Below, piece by piece: positions 12,365 through 21,879 of a stretch of 64,000 nt of DNA. The stretch is from Blasia pusilla. Lineage: Eukaryota > Marchantiophyta > Marchantiopsida > Blasiales. The stretch lies in assembly GCA_050084515.1 (NCBI GenBank), contig CM114271.1:19406001-19470000 (forward strand), in the 5' to 3' direction. The notes under the pieces are model-generated. The model saw only the letters and a program-made list of their open reading frames with translations. It did no database searches and was not told the DNA's origin. Position 1 is the stretch's first letter; every line of letters begins with the position of its first letter. A program made the position numbers and the translations under genes.

Positions 12365-13330
12365 AGGGTGTTAGGGTGTTAGGGCTCTTCAAAGGGATAA
12401 ACATATGATTAGCAACGGTATTGCAAGCGGGCATACGAATGCATCACTACCTTTATGTGGAGAGAGATGAGATCGCGCGGCGAGTATCATTACTTCATGT
12501 AGCGAGATTGGTCCATAGGTATCCTGAGTTGTTTCCGATATCTGCACTACGGGGATATCAGTATACACTACCCACCGACATCTCTTTGGTGGGGGCGCAT
12601 GATCTAGATAGAGTTGGCACCATTCATTTGGTGATTGTTGGATGGCCATGTCAGGGTCATTCATCAGCTGGCCGAGGGTTTGGATTGCAAGATCCGAGGT
12701 CATGGATGTTTTGGGAGATGTTGTAAGTAGTACGACACTTTTAGGAGAGTCAGACATGTTTTCTGGCGTACATCTTGAAGAACGTGCCGTTGTTGGGAGA
12801 CACTCGTGCACGTATGCTGACGAGTGTGCATCAAATGAGGTCTTGGTTGGGAATTGCTGTGTTGTTAGATGCAGCAAGAGTTGGATCACGCGCCCATCGT
12901 CCATGACTGTGGTGGACAAACCTGATACCATCAAAGGTACTGAGTCAAGCATACGATGGAGTCCACAGAGCACCACATCTCATAGTGGATGTTATTTTGG
13001 CCTCAGGGCGTCGATCTCAGGTGGTGACGCGGGATGATAGACTACCGTTGGCGATGGCCAATAGGATGGGGGAGTTGAGGGTAGCCTCACCTACGTTGGT
13101 GAGCTTCCCAACATCCCATACCTTTCGTCAAGGAGGGCCACGCATGATTTCGGAATGAGATAACCCAAGCATTGGAGGAGCCTAGAGCAGATGAGCGCGA
13201 GCGCTACGGGTACTACGGCGGTGCCAGGTATGACTGAGGCATCCCGGAGACAGGTTTTGGGGCAGGCAATGGACCTCAACTATCTCACATGGATAGTCAG
13301 CCTTGGTATGGCTGAGCAGAGACGGATGCA
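12365..13330 (+). pseudogene. Copy A DNMT3-like C5-cytosine DNA methyltransferase domain
   Basis: The domain would transfer a methyl group from S-adenosylmethionine to cytosine C5. Motif I is decayed (G-L-F-K-G-I-N near 12,385). Motif IV is intact at about 12,625-12,670: L-V-I-V-G-W-P-C-Q-G-H-S with the catalytic cysteine. Motif VI reads I-L-K-N-V-P near 12,770-12,785, with K replacing the catalytic glutamate. Motif VIII, L-D-A-A-R-V-G-S-R-A-H-R-P, lies at about 12,870-12,900; the A-H-R-x-R-x-x-W type of motif VIII resembles animal DNMT3. Motif order is canonical, unlike the rearranged plant DRM enzymes. Stops and frameshifts make this copy inactive. Confidence 0.85.
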
Positions 13331-13599
13331 AGAGCCATCCATGCTGTCACGCCCACGAGTTGGACCATTGCCTACAGGGTCTGTACAGGCATTGGTTGGG
13401 AACGGGACCAGGAGAGATAGGCACCCATGGACTTCCTGGGACGTCGTTTGAGCGGAGAGTGCAAAGGCGGCCAGAGTAGCACATGTTCATGTTTTGGATG
13501 TTTTGGTGTAGGAGGTCAGAGTGGAGTGGTTGTTGCGGAGGTGGCTAGGGTTGCTACATAGCAACCAAAGCCAGAGGTTAAGTCTTCTCCGAGGGAGGT

Positions 13600-14600
13600 C
13601 ATGATGGAGACTTGGGAGCCTGTAATAGGTCTCAAGTTGATAGGAGGAGAGCGACGGCGAGTTCATAGGTTTTTGAGAGGGCATGTCAGTTGTTTTGCCT
13701 TTAGTATGAGAGACTTGGGTACGCTGAAGGGTCTCGGGATACGAATTGAGTTGGCTAGTGATTCGCCAATCTTTCGTCGACCCTTACAGGTATTCTGATA
13801 TAGAGCGAGCCTTGATTCAGAGCAAGAGTCAAGACTTGTTGGAGGCAGGACTTGTGGAGTTATCACATGGGGAATATGCATCTGCCACAATCATGCCGAA
13901 AAAGAAGGATATGTATGGCAATTGGATGGATAGGCGGATGTGTGGAGATTACCATCCAATCAACCGACCAACGAGGTCAAATCGGTAGGCCATGCCGACT
14001 CATGAAGAGATCTTTGATGGGGTTGGGCATGCAAAGATCTTCAGTACTTTAGATCTCCGTGTTGGCTATCATCAACTTCCTATCAGGTTGGAGGACAAGG
14101 AGAAGACAACATTCTGGGGGATAGATCAATTTGGGAGAGATTGCTTGTATCAGTGGCGGTTCTTACCATTTGGGTTGAAGAACACGCCTGCGGAGTTTCA
14201 GAGAGTGATGGATAGGATTTTGGCTGGCTTGGATTTTGTATGATGTTACATACATGATATTCTTATCTTCAGTTCCATGGTTGAGGAGCATGAGCGACAC
14301 CTGGAAGAGGTGTTTCAGCGATTGCAGTTACATAGACTGAAGTTACATCAAGGCAAGAGCACATTCTTTCAAGAGCAGATTGAGTACTTGGGACACACCA
14401 TATACCTGAGTGGGTTAGGTGTTCAGTAGACAAAAGTCGATGCTATTGCGCAGATTCCACGCCCTACAGATGTGATTCGAGTCCGAGCGTTTCTTGGACT
14501 AGTGAACTTCTATCGACGGTATGTAAAGGGTTTTAGTGCGATCGCAAAGTCTTTGACCTTATTGAGGAGACTTGATCAGGTTTGGTTGTGGGGAGATGAT
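13600..14600 (+). pseudogene. Copy A reverse transcriptase
   Basis: The domain starts with M-E-T-W-E-P and proceeds through the gypsy signatures: F-S-M-x-D-L-G-T-L, P-I-F-R-R-P, the G-E-Y-A-S block, M-P-K-K-D, R-R-M-C-G-D-Y, F-S-T-L-D-L-R-V-G-Y-H-Q (13,992-14,243 frame) and F-L-P-F-G-L-K-N-T-P-A-E-F-Q-R. The polymerase box reads C-Y-I-H-D (about 14,243-14,258) instead of Y-I-D-D, so one catalytic aspartate is lost. There is a stop just before it and a frameshift near 13,790. The thumb and connection region (G-H-T-I-Y, A-F-L-G-L-x-N-F-Y-R-R) continues to about 14,600. Confidence 0.9.
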
Positions 14601-14689
14601 CAGGAGCGAGCATTTTAGGAGCTCAAGGATAGGTTGACGTCCTTACCCATTTTACAGAGACCATTACCCATTCCAATTACATACGGATT

Positions 14690-15084
14690 GGAGCATGTTG
14701 GGTCTAGGAGCAGTGCTTACTCAGAGGGATGACGAGGAGAGGAAGTTTGTTGTGGCTTACGCAAGCCGATTGAACAACATTGTAGAGGCAAAATACAACT
14801 CTTACAAGGGAGAGTGCTTGGCTATAGTGTGGGCCATGGCACATTTGATGTGTTATTTATTCGACAACCCTTTCACACTTATCATTGATCATCAACCGTT
14901 GAGGTGGTTGATGGAGTCCGACAAGCTTACAAGAAAGCTTGCCATGTGGGATCTATTACTACAGGAGTATGAGTTTGAGGTGGTTCATAGACAAGGTAGG
15001 CTGAGCCAGGCTGCGGATGGGTTTAGTCGTAACCCATGTCCGATTCAGAGAGACAACAGAGGAGCTCGATGGTACGGAGAGAGT
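14690..15084 (+). pseudogene. Copy A RNase H domain, interrupted by copy B
   Basis: This is a gypsy-type RNase H. Recognisable segments are L-G-A-V-L-T-Q (first acidic segment, D replaced), Y-A-S-R, the E-C-L-A-I-V-W-A block carrying the catalytic E, the I-I-D-H-Q-P-L-R-W-L segment, and R-W/M-W-x-L-L-L-Q-E-Y-E-F-E-V-V-H-R followed by D-G-F-S-R. The frame is open for about 130 codons up to the insertion point of copy B at 15,084. The last element-derived residues are R-W-Y-G-E-S; the codons after that are terminal repeat of copy B and not protein. Confidence 0.9.
15081..15084 (+). repeat. Target-site duplication of copy B, left
   Basis: GAGT precedes the element end TGTCGTGCGC, and GAGT recurs at 25,340-25,343 just after the other end CGTGACA. 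Removing the element and one GAGT restores the copy A coding sequence GGAGAGAGTGACGAGG, which matches copy B itself at the homologous place. A 5-bp reading (AGAGT) is equally possible if the terminal A of the element is assigned to the target. Confidence 0.85.
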
Positions 15085-15211
15085 TGTCGTGCGCATACAC
15101 ATCGCTACACAACATACATCGCTGTCACCGAACACACACACAAACACGCATGATCCCATGCTAACTCATGGCATCCAAACAACGAGACAAGAAGAACCAA
15201 AATATCTCCAA
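15085..15211 (-). repeat. Copy B terminal module A2
   Basis: This 127-bp module forms the outer 3' end of copy B. In element orientation it ends GTATGCGCACGACA and begins TTGGAGATATTTTGG. It is almost identical to 15,728-15,860, differing mainly by the length of a CA run. Related ends occur at the 3' end of copy A (to about 27,704), in inverted form at about 11,301, and at about 54,866. It is absent from the 5' end of the element. Confidence 0.9.
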
Positions 15212-15725
15212 TAAAGTAAGATCCAATCTCTCTCTCCACCATCTCACACCATAGCTCTCAAAGGTGTGCACTCTCTCTCATGTCAAACCAAACCCACTCT
15301 CCTAATGAGAGGCTTGGGTTACACTCACAAGGCAAGGTACCATAGCTCCGCCGCCTCATGCCAAGAGGTTCAACAAAGAGAGAATGAGCTCTCAAGCTCT
15401 CTATCCTTGAGGTATACCCCTCTCCTCTCCCAAGCTCTCTTCATGGTAACCTATTCTCCCAAGTCACCTCCTTGGCTCTTGACCTAATGTAGGAGGTCAA
15501 GGGCCACTTACCAAAAATAGTAAGTCGATCATATATTCAAAATGATACTTACCTAAAATAGTAAGTTACTCAATATGGTTCCAAATGAGCCGAAACGAAG
15601 GGGAAACCTGCTATCTCAGGTTTCCAAAGGCCTCAGCACGTCACCCTTGACCTACTGGGCATGTCCTCCACTACTCATGAAGGCGCTCTATTAGATCCCA
15701 CCGATCTATCCTAAAAGACGTGACA
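15212..15725 (-). repeat. Copy B module R, 3' copy
   Basis: This 514-bp module is about 97 percent identical by eye to 24,818-25,339, the 5' terminal module. In element orientation it starts TGTCACGTCTTTTAGG and ends GGATCTTACTTTA. It is flanked on both sides by module A copies rather than forming a simple terminal repeat. Short open frames in it are not genes. Confidence 0.92.
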
Positions 15726-15727
15726 GT

Positions 15728-15860
15728 TGTCGTGCGCATACACATCGCTACACAACATACATCGCTGTCACCGAACACACACACACACACAAACACGCAT
15801 GATCCCATGCTAACTCATGGCATCCAATCAACGAGACAAGAAGAACCAAAATATCTCCAA
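15728..15860 (-). repeat. Copy B module A1, directly after the polypurine tract
   Basis: This 133-bp direct copy of module A2 carries a longer CA run. In element orientation it lies between the polypurine tract and module R. Two extra bases (AC) separate its CA end from the TG start of module R, giving CA-AC-TG. That spacing looks like a joined pair of element ends. Confidence 0.9.
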
Positions 15861-15861
15861 T

Positions 15862-15876
15862 CGCCCCCCTAGCTGG
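15862..15876 (-). other. Polypurine tract of copy B
   Basis: In element orientation the sequence is CCAGCTAGGGGGGCG, and the same motif (CCAGCTAGGGGG) sits at 26,994-27,005 in copy A. It is the expected primer for plus-strand DNA synthesis. By the usual rule the long terminal repeat should begin right after it, which here would make module A the start of U3. Confidence 0.7.
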
Positions 15877-16029
15877 TGGTTAGGTCCCTCTAACTCCAGA
15901 TAGCCATCTATCCCTACCTGCCATGACATACATCTCTCGGACGCTAAGAGCAAGAAGGCCGGGTGATCATGTGGCCCCATTGTTAGTCACCTCCTTGTCA
16001 TCCATGTCATAGACACAAGTCGGAATGTA

Positions 16030-16516
16030 GAACTACCTTTTATGTACATCTAGGACACATCCATCATCCCTGAAGAACCCTAGTGAGAGGTGGCGTCAAA
16101 CATGCCATATGCCATCCTCTCGAACACCCATCACAGACTAGTATCGTGGCCGCACCACAGGCAAAACCACACAACATACAACGCAAGCCTGCAGGAACTA
16201 CTACTAAGCTCGGATCTACTGTACCATCAATGTTAGGAAGGTGACATGGCGCACAATTACGCACATGGTCCTTCCATACCATACCATCGCGTCCCTCCAG
16301 CAAGAGAACACCCGATGGCAAAATGTCACGCACTCTCAGGATAGTGCGCCCTGCAGTCACATCCAACGTCGTCGGTGTTGTCTGCTGCAAATAGACATAA
16401 TCTCCCTGATGAAATCTCCGGATAGTTGGTCGATAACCACCACCTCGAATAGTCGTATACCTCAACGTATCCCGATGTTGTGCAATCGCCAAGTTCTCGA
16501 ACGCCATGGGCATCAC
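16030..16516 (-). pseudogene. Copy B integrase C-terminal region with PHD finger
   Basis: After the integrase comes a region with I-R-R-F-H-Q-G-D-Y-V-Y-L-Q and I-L-R-V-R-D-I-L-P-S-G-V-L-L-L-E-G, which looks like the SH3-like tail common in gypsy integrases. Then follows a zinc finger: C-M-L-C, C-D-G-C, G-W-H-M-A-C, and, after one in-frame TGA, W-M-C-P-R-C. Together these give the C4HC3 ligand order of a PHD finger, a domain that in known proteins often reads histone H3 tails. Copy A has the same finger with CGA at the place of this TGA. The finger occupies the position where plant chromoviruses carry a chromodomain. Confidence 0.85.
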
Positions 16517-16722
16517 TCTCGAAATAACTCACCCTCGAGAACATGCTCGCACCCATACATCCGGGTCATCAAGGTTCAGCACCTCACCAAAGATCTCGAC
16601 GAATGGCCGCAGGTAAATCGGCTCTCGCCATAAAGTAGCAAGTACGGTGAAAAAGACGCTAAGGATGCTCTCTGAATTGACCAGATCCCATCGCCAACCA
16701 TGGCAATCGGAGGTCCCAATCT

Positions 16723-17350
16723 CTAGGTGACCTCTTGCAAGCCATACTTGCGTAAACCCCTCTTCACCGTCTGCACGACTCTCTCCGCTAATCCATCCGC
16801 CTCAGGATGATCTCGCGAAGTTGTGCGGTGGTTGATCAGCGCCTGATCACACAAGGCCTGGAACTCACCGCGAAACTCGGTACCCTGGTCTGTCAACACC
16901 TCAGCTGGTGCGCCATAATGACTCAACACTCTGTCAAGGAAGGCATAAGCTACTCCCTCACTTGCTTTGTCAGGCAATGCAACCAACTCGATCCACTTCG
17001 AGAAGTGCTCGACCATCACCAACACATAACAACTGTGACACTCCGTCAAGGGCAAAGGTCCTGCAAAATCCAAACTCCATCTATACCCTAAGCCCATGAT
17101 CGGTAATGGATGCAACTTTGGAGTCGGAGCATTGAACGATGCTCGGACCCGATCACACACCATGCACCTGGCAACAAACTGCTGAACGTCAGTCTGCATG
17201 CCTCGCCACCAATACTGAATCTGGAGCAAGCTATACGTCCGCTTCACCCCAAAGTGACCCAACTCCTCGTGGGCATCGCACTAGTCGTGCTCTCTGCAAA
17301 GGATGCGGCACTACGCGCACTCGCCATCCTCCCAAACCCTCAAAACATGT
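16723..17350 (-). pseudogene. Copy B integrase
   Basis: This is a DDE integrase of the Ty3/gypsy class. The N-terminal zinc motif reads H-F-G-V-K-R-T with C-M-V-C-D-R further on. The catalytic core has S-L-D-F-A-G-P-L-P (first D), L-T-D-Q-G-T-E-F (second D) and the A-D-G-L-A-E-R-V-V-Q segment with the glutamate. A 179-codon frame (17,262-16,723) is open through all three. Upstream, the frame covering 17,650-17,231 carries the linker (D-P-E-A, D-D-G-V-V, R-E-R-D-R-I-L). The intact triad makes this the best preserved catalytic domain of copy B. Confidence 0.93.
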
Positions 17351-17522
17351 GTCCCCTCCCAACGGAACCGTCGGCCCATTTGAGAGGATCCGATCCCGCT
17401 CTCTAGCATCCATGGTGCTCGCAAGGCTGCCAGTACAAAGGTACTCTAAGACTACTCCATCATCATGAATATCTCGGCCACTTGTCGTATCCTCACTGGC
17501 TTCGGGATCTAAAGACTCTCCA

Positions 17523-18011
17523 CTAGACCTCGCCATCAAAGTCTCCACACTCTGGCTCTCCATAGCCAACATGCCTAAATAGGGTCGACGCGTGCCATCC
17601 TGGCACCGACTCCTCATCACTCTCTCCATGCCATCGAGCTCCAGTCGCATCTCGCTGACTCGGGCATGGGTTACGACTCAACCCATCTGCATCCTGGTTG
17701 AGCGTTCCAGGTCTATGTACCACCTGAAAATCATACTCCTGCAACAACAGAGCCCATCTCGCAAGCTTCCCTGTAAGCTTGTCGGACTCCATCAACCACT
17801 TCGGTGGTTGATGATCGATGATGATGGTAAAGGGGTTGCCGAATAAGTAACACCTGAAATGCACGATGACCACACCGCAGCCCAAGCACTCACCCTCATA
17901 CGAGCCGCATTTGCCTCTGCAGCGTTGTTCGAGCGGCAAGCGTAAGCCACCACAAACTCTCACCTCATAATCATGTTGGGTGAGCACCGCCCAAGCCCCA
18001 ACATGCTCCAA
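17523..18011 (-). pseudogene. Copy B RNase H domain
   Basis: This 162-codon open frame holds H-V-G-A-W-A-V-L-T-Q, G-E-C-L-G-C-G-V-V (the E helix), I-I-I-D-H-Q-P (third acidic residue), the R-W-A-L-L-L-Q-E-Y-D-F-Q-V-V-H-R block and D-A-D-G-L-S-R. It continues into R-W-H-G-E-S-D-E-E, the uninterrupted version of the linker that is cut by the insertion in copy A. The first catalytic aspartate region is altered, with W and R changes. Confidence 0.88.
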
Positions 18012-18149
18012 TGCGGTGCAATTGGAAAGGACGCCCGATCGGTCTCCTCAAGATGGGTGCGGACGTCAACTCGCCCTGAGCAATCTGAAATGCTCGCTCC
18101 CGCTCATCCCCAGTGCCACTCGTGATCCACCTTGGTGAGCAAGGTCACC

Positions 18150-19090
18150 GCTTTTAATCGAATCGAATCCCTTGACGATCGCCGATAGAAGTTCGCCAAT
18201 CCCATGAATGCGCCGAACACGACTCACATCGAGGGCGTGGAATGCGTGAGATAGCCTCTACCTTTGTCTCCTTTGAACACCAAGGCCCCGGGTATATCGT
18301 ATGATCCAAGTACTCAATCTGGTCGTAGAAGAACTTGCACTTGCCTGGATGTAGCTTCAGCCCATGTAATTGCAATCGTCAAAACACCTCCTCTAGATGT
18401 TGCTCATGCTCCTCAACCGTGGCGCTAAAGACTACGATGTCATCAATATAACACCTAGCAAAATCCAGACCAGCCAAGATCCTATCCATGACCCTCTAAA
18501 ACTCAGCCGGGGCATTCTTTAACCCAAATGGTAAGAACCGCCACTGGTACAAACAATCCTTCCCATGAGGATCGATGCCCCAAAATGCCGTCTTCTTTTG
18601 TCCTCCAACTGATAGGCAAGCGATGGTATCCACTCATAAATCAATGAATCAAGACCTTTGCGTGACCAATCGCATCAAAGATCTCCTCAGGGGTGGGCAT
18701 GGCATACCTATCGGACTTCGTCTGCCGATTGATAGGTCGGTAATCCCCACACATCCGCCTATCCGTCCAGTTGCCATGCACATCCTTCTTGGCGGGCATG
18801 ACAGTGGCAGATGCATACTCCCCATGCGACATCTCCACTAGTCCTGCTCTGACCAAGTCTTGGCTCCTACTATGAATCAGAGCCCTCTCCATATCACTGT
18901 ACCTGTAGGGTCTTCGGAAGATCGGCATATCACTCGACAACTCAATGCGGATCCCCGGTCCCTTCAGCGTACCCAAATCCTCCATGCTAAACGCAAAGCA
19001 GCTCCTATAACTCCTGAGGAACTGATGTATTCGGCGCCGCTCTCCTCCTGTCAACTTAGGGCCCATATCTGGCTCCCAAGTCTCCATCGT
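18150..19090 (-). pseudogene. Copy B reverse transcriptase
   Basis: An open frame from about 19,087 to 18,641 carries M-E-T-W-E-P, F-S-M-E-D-L-G-T-L, F-R-R-P-Y-R-Y-S, G-E-Y-A-S-A-T-V-M-P-A-K-K-D, R-R-M-C-G-D-Y-R-P-I-N-R and the M-P-T-P-E-E-I-F-D block. The frame then shifts. The catalytic box is preserved as C-Y-I-D-D-I-V-V-F-S (about 18,460-18,430), followed by E-E-H-E-x-H-L-E-E-V-F and the D-Q-I-E-Y-L connection region. At least two frameshifts and one stop (F-x-R-L-Q) break it. Confidence 0.9.
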
Positions 19091-19469
19091 GACTACAGTA
19101 GGACTCTCCGGCGCGGGTATCGGTGGTTGCTATGGTGCAACCCCATCTCGGCCGCTCTCCTGCAGCCAACTGCAAACTCTGATCTCCTCCACGTGCAGTG
19201 CCCGAAACCACGCACGATGTTGTGGCTATCATCTCCTTGCGTACCTTCAAAACATTCCAAGAAGTCCAAGGGTGTCTCTCCCGATCTCCCCTGGTGCGTA
19301 GATCTCCTCGGGTCTCGCTTGACCCACGCCTCCACCGTCTCGGTAGGCATGGGGCTCACCAACGCAACCGCTGTGATCTGTCGCGATCTCATACAACGCT
19401 GCTCAGCCACTCCCAAGCTGAGGATCCATGTCAAGCTGTTCAAGTCCATCGCCTGACCCAAGACATGGC

Positions 19470-20430
19470 GCCGTGATGCCTCTAACATTGATGGTATTGC
19501 CGTCACTCCTGTGGGAAATCCCATCGCTCGCTCTCTCTCGTCGGCGTTGGGCTCCACCAACCGCTGAACCTGGTCATCCCAAACCAAGCCAGGACCGGCC
19601 TCCTTGTATGCATAGGAAGCGGAAAACTCACAACGTGGGCAAGGCGCCGCGGCCTCGCTACCTGTTGACCACGATCGGCGGTGGTCGATCATCGTGCCTC
19701 ACCGCCTCGATCGCGACCTGGATCGAGAATGGAATCCACTAACAAAGGGAGGGCGCTCCACTCTGATACGCCCTCCATAACACCGCATGGGGCACCAAGT
19801 TGGTCCACCATAGACGCGGGCGATGGGCTCTAGAACCTACACTCGCCGCATCCAAGAACACTGCTGGGCCGATCAGCACGCACTTTTTGATGAGCACTCG
19901 TCACGACTCGTGACTCGAGTCTCTAAGATCGGCACATTCTCTAGAATGTAGGTGGAGAACGAGGCCGGGTGCTCCTGAATCGCCGTAAGACCCTCAACAT
20001 CTCCCAAAACAACCTGGGAGTGTCAGCCAACCCGCTGCCTCGTCCATCACTCGATTGGCCCTAACATGGCCAACCGCAATGACCAAATCAATGGTCCCTA
20101 CCGCTCTAAGTCTTGCGCCCAACAACAAAATATCCTCGGTGAGGGAACTCTGGTACTCAGATCGCGGACCTTGCACAATAAGTCGGGAAAACGAGGGCGT
20201 AATTGCGCCCATGTCGTCGAGTGAGACGCGCCTTGCAACATCATCACTCTCCACATACAAATGGCCAGACTCGCACTCCTGCCTGCAAAAAAAGCCTAAC
20301 CCGGTGCTAATCCTCCAAAGAGATCTAACACTCGAATACCCTCCTCCGGGGTACACCACACAATGGGTGTAGTATCCAAGGGTGTCATCATAGCACTCCC
20401 CGCTACCTTGGGTTCCTCAGACCCGTCACG
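19470..20430 (-). pseudogene. Copy B DNMT3-like C5-cytosine DNA methyltransferase domain
   Basis: In - strand order: motif I G-I-R-V-L-D-L-F-G-G (about 20,340-20,310); an acidic V-E-S-D-D segment; the D-L-V-I-A segment before motif IV (about 20,081-20,059), where a one-base loss and a TAG after the TGG-CCA-TGT codons disrupt W-P-C-Q; motif VI Y-I-L-E-N-V-P (about 19,955-19,930), intact with its glutamate; motif VIII F-L-D-A-A-S-V-G-S-R-A-H-R-P-R-L-W-W (about 19,850-19,795); and a C-terminal G-F-P-T-G-V-T block followed by S-R-R-H-V-L-G-Q-A-M-D-L-N (about 19,545-19,445), equivalent to motifs IX-X. It is fused in order between protease and reverse transcriptase. Confidence 0.88.
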
Positions 20431-20559
20431 CTTTGGTGCAAACGCCTCGCTCCACGCGATGCCTGCGACGCAAGATCGCCAATCGTTGAAGCTCCTCAAT
20501 CGAGCCCCACAGCGACACCTCTCCTCCACGGAATGATGCAGCTACCATAACACTCCTCT

Positions 20560-21100
20560 CCTTTTAAATGTCAGGAACATGAGTATCCTCTGCATGGACA
20601 TGTCCCTCAATCAAATCACTAGGCCAAGTGATGGCACTGCTAAATCCGCTAAGGTCGCCATCTCTCTGGCCGCGTTTTCGATCATCGCACTGTGAATCGA
20701 GCGGGTAATGAGCTAAGGCGCCCATCACCGATCGCCATCTGGTGCAGCAGGGGCCGACTCCTCCCAAGTAATCAGGAAAACCCCATCGGGTATAACACGC
20801 TCCACCAACCAAGACGTCGTAGGACTCAAGATCGTCACTATCGCCTTGGCGCGCACCACGGACTCATATGTGGGATGTCCCGGGCAAATCCTCACCACGA
20901 CCTCTTGTCGGATGATATACTGTGTGGTACTCGCTCCATCCAAGGATGTCTGTATCCGAAATGGACAACACTCCACATCGGCTCCCGTCAAGCCCAATCC
21001 TCTGAATGACGCTTTCCCCAACATCAAGGGTTGCGCTCCTGAATCCAACAAGACGCGCTACGGACTAAAAGCTCTACCTCCAGGACTCACCAACTGGAAG
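20560..21100 (-). pseudogene. Copy B aspartic protease
   Basis: The protease signature L-L-D-S-G-A-Q-P-L-M-L-G-K-A is read near 21,055-21,010, with the D-S-G-A form of the retropepsin active site. After it come G-L-G-L-T-G-A-D, I-Q-T-S-L-D-G-A, Q-Y-I-I-R-Q-E-V-V-V-R and the R-A-K-A-I segment. A stop interrupts the frame just before the active site. The enzyme would cleave the Gag-Pol polyprotein. Copy C has D-S-I-V at the same place, so only copy B shows an intact active-site triplet. Confidence 0.8.
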
Positions 21101-21879
21101 ACCTCTCCTCGGTTATCCAGCAACACAACACCAGGAGAAGCCATGGCACGCTCTATCGCGGGTCTAGCGGGCATCTCCGCCATCCTAGCGACCCGCACCG
21201 CCATGAATCGACGTGGGCGGCCCGAGCATCCGCCAGGCGGGTCCATCACTTCCTCTGCAATCACCTCTGAACGTGATGCAGGAACTCCAACTCTGCGCTC
21301 ACATAGTGAAGCGGCCAGCCGAAAAGCCTCGGCAGGCGTACCTCCCAACGTCACAACATCGGAAGCAGAAAATAAAGGAGTGCGGTACACAACGGTGGCC
21401 GCCCCCAACAACGTGCTCGACACATGCCCCTCCTGAGCATTGACAATAGGAGTCGTCGCACTAGCTTCTCCCATCGCCCTCCATGCTTGCACACCAACAA
21501 CATTACCAACTCTCCAGGAACTTTGATGAGGGCCCATCGATGGGGTCCTCATCGCTTCGGACAACGTGAAAGATTGAGGAAGCCTAGTCTGTCTACTGGC
21601 TTCCCCTCGCTGTGGATCCAACTCTGTGGCTGCTCCACGCATCACAACTACGGCGGCCTCCATCTGGGCAACCCCGCACATCCATCCAAGATCCTCCAGA
21701 TTTCTGGCTGCTCCATATGATGTCGATGCCACGGATCCGGCATCGGGTAACCTCAATGTCATAGCGGCAATCTGCTCCAGTAGTGTTGTATCGAGCGACC
21801 ATCCCGCCCTCACGTCCGGCATCTCCTCGGCGCGTCTAGGTGGTGGTACTCTACCTCCTCCACGGCAGCTCCACCACCC

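Larger units (their letters stand above)
11700..15084 (+). mobile_element. Copy A, left part: gypsy-like retrotransposon with DNA methyltransferase
   Basis: This is the left segment of a 5'-truncated retrotransposon on the + strand. The order is: the end of an aspartic protease and its linker (about 11,700-12,215), a C5-cytosine methyltransferase (about 12,365-13,320), a reverse transcriptase (about 13,600-14,600) and an RNase H (about 14,690-15,084). Gag and the catalytic protease motif are missing. The reading frame is broken by many stops and shifts. RNase H stops at 15,084, where copy B is inserted, and the element resumes at 25,340/25,344 with the matching linker (G-E-S, then D-E-E). It is richer in TpG/CpA than copy B, which fits older, methylated DNA. 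Confidence 0.9.

Noticed and set aside
12389-12976. A 195-codon frame on the - strand
   Set aside because: It lies opposite the methyltransferase of copy A, which has family-wide motif support on the + strand.
15085-15153. Continuation of the copy A RNase H frame into a threonine/histidine-rich tail
   Set aside because: The bases after 15,084 are the terminal module of the nested copy B, so the tail is not part of the protein.
20846-21436. A 196-codon frame on the + strand
   Set aside because: It is antisense to the gag-protease segment of copy B and has no motif of its own.
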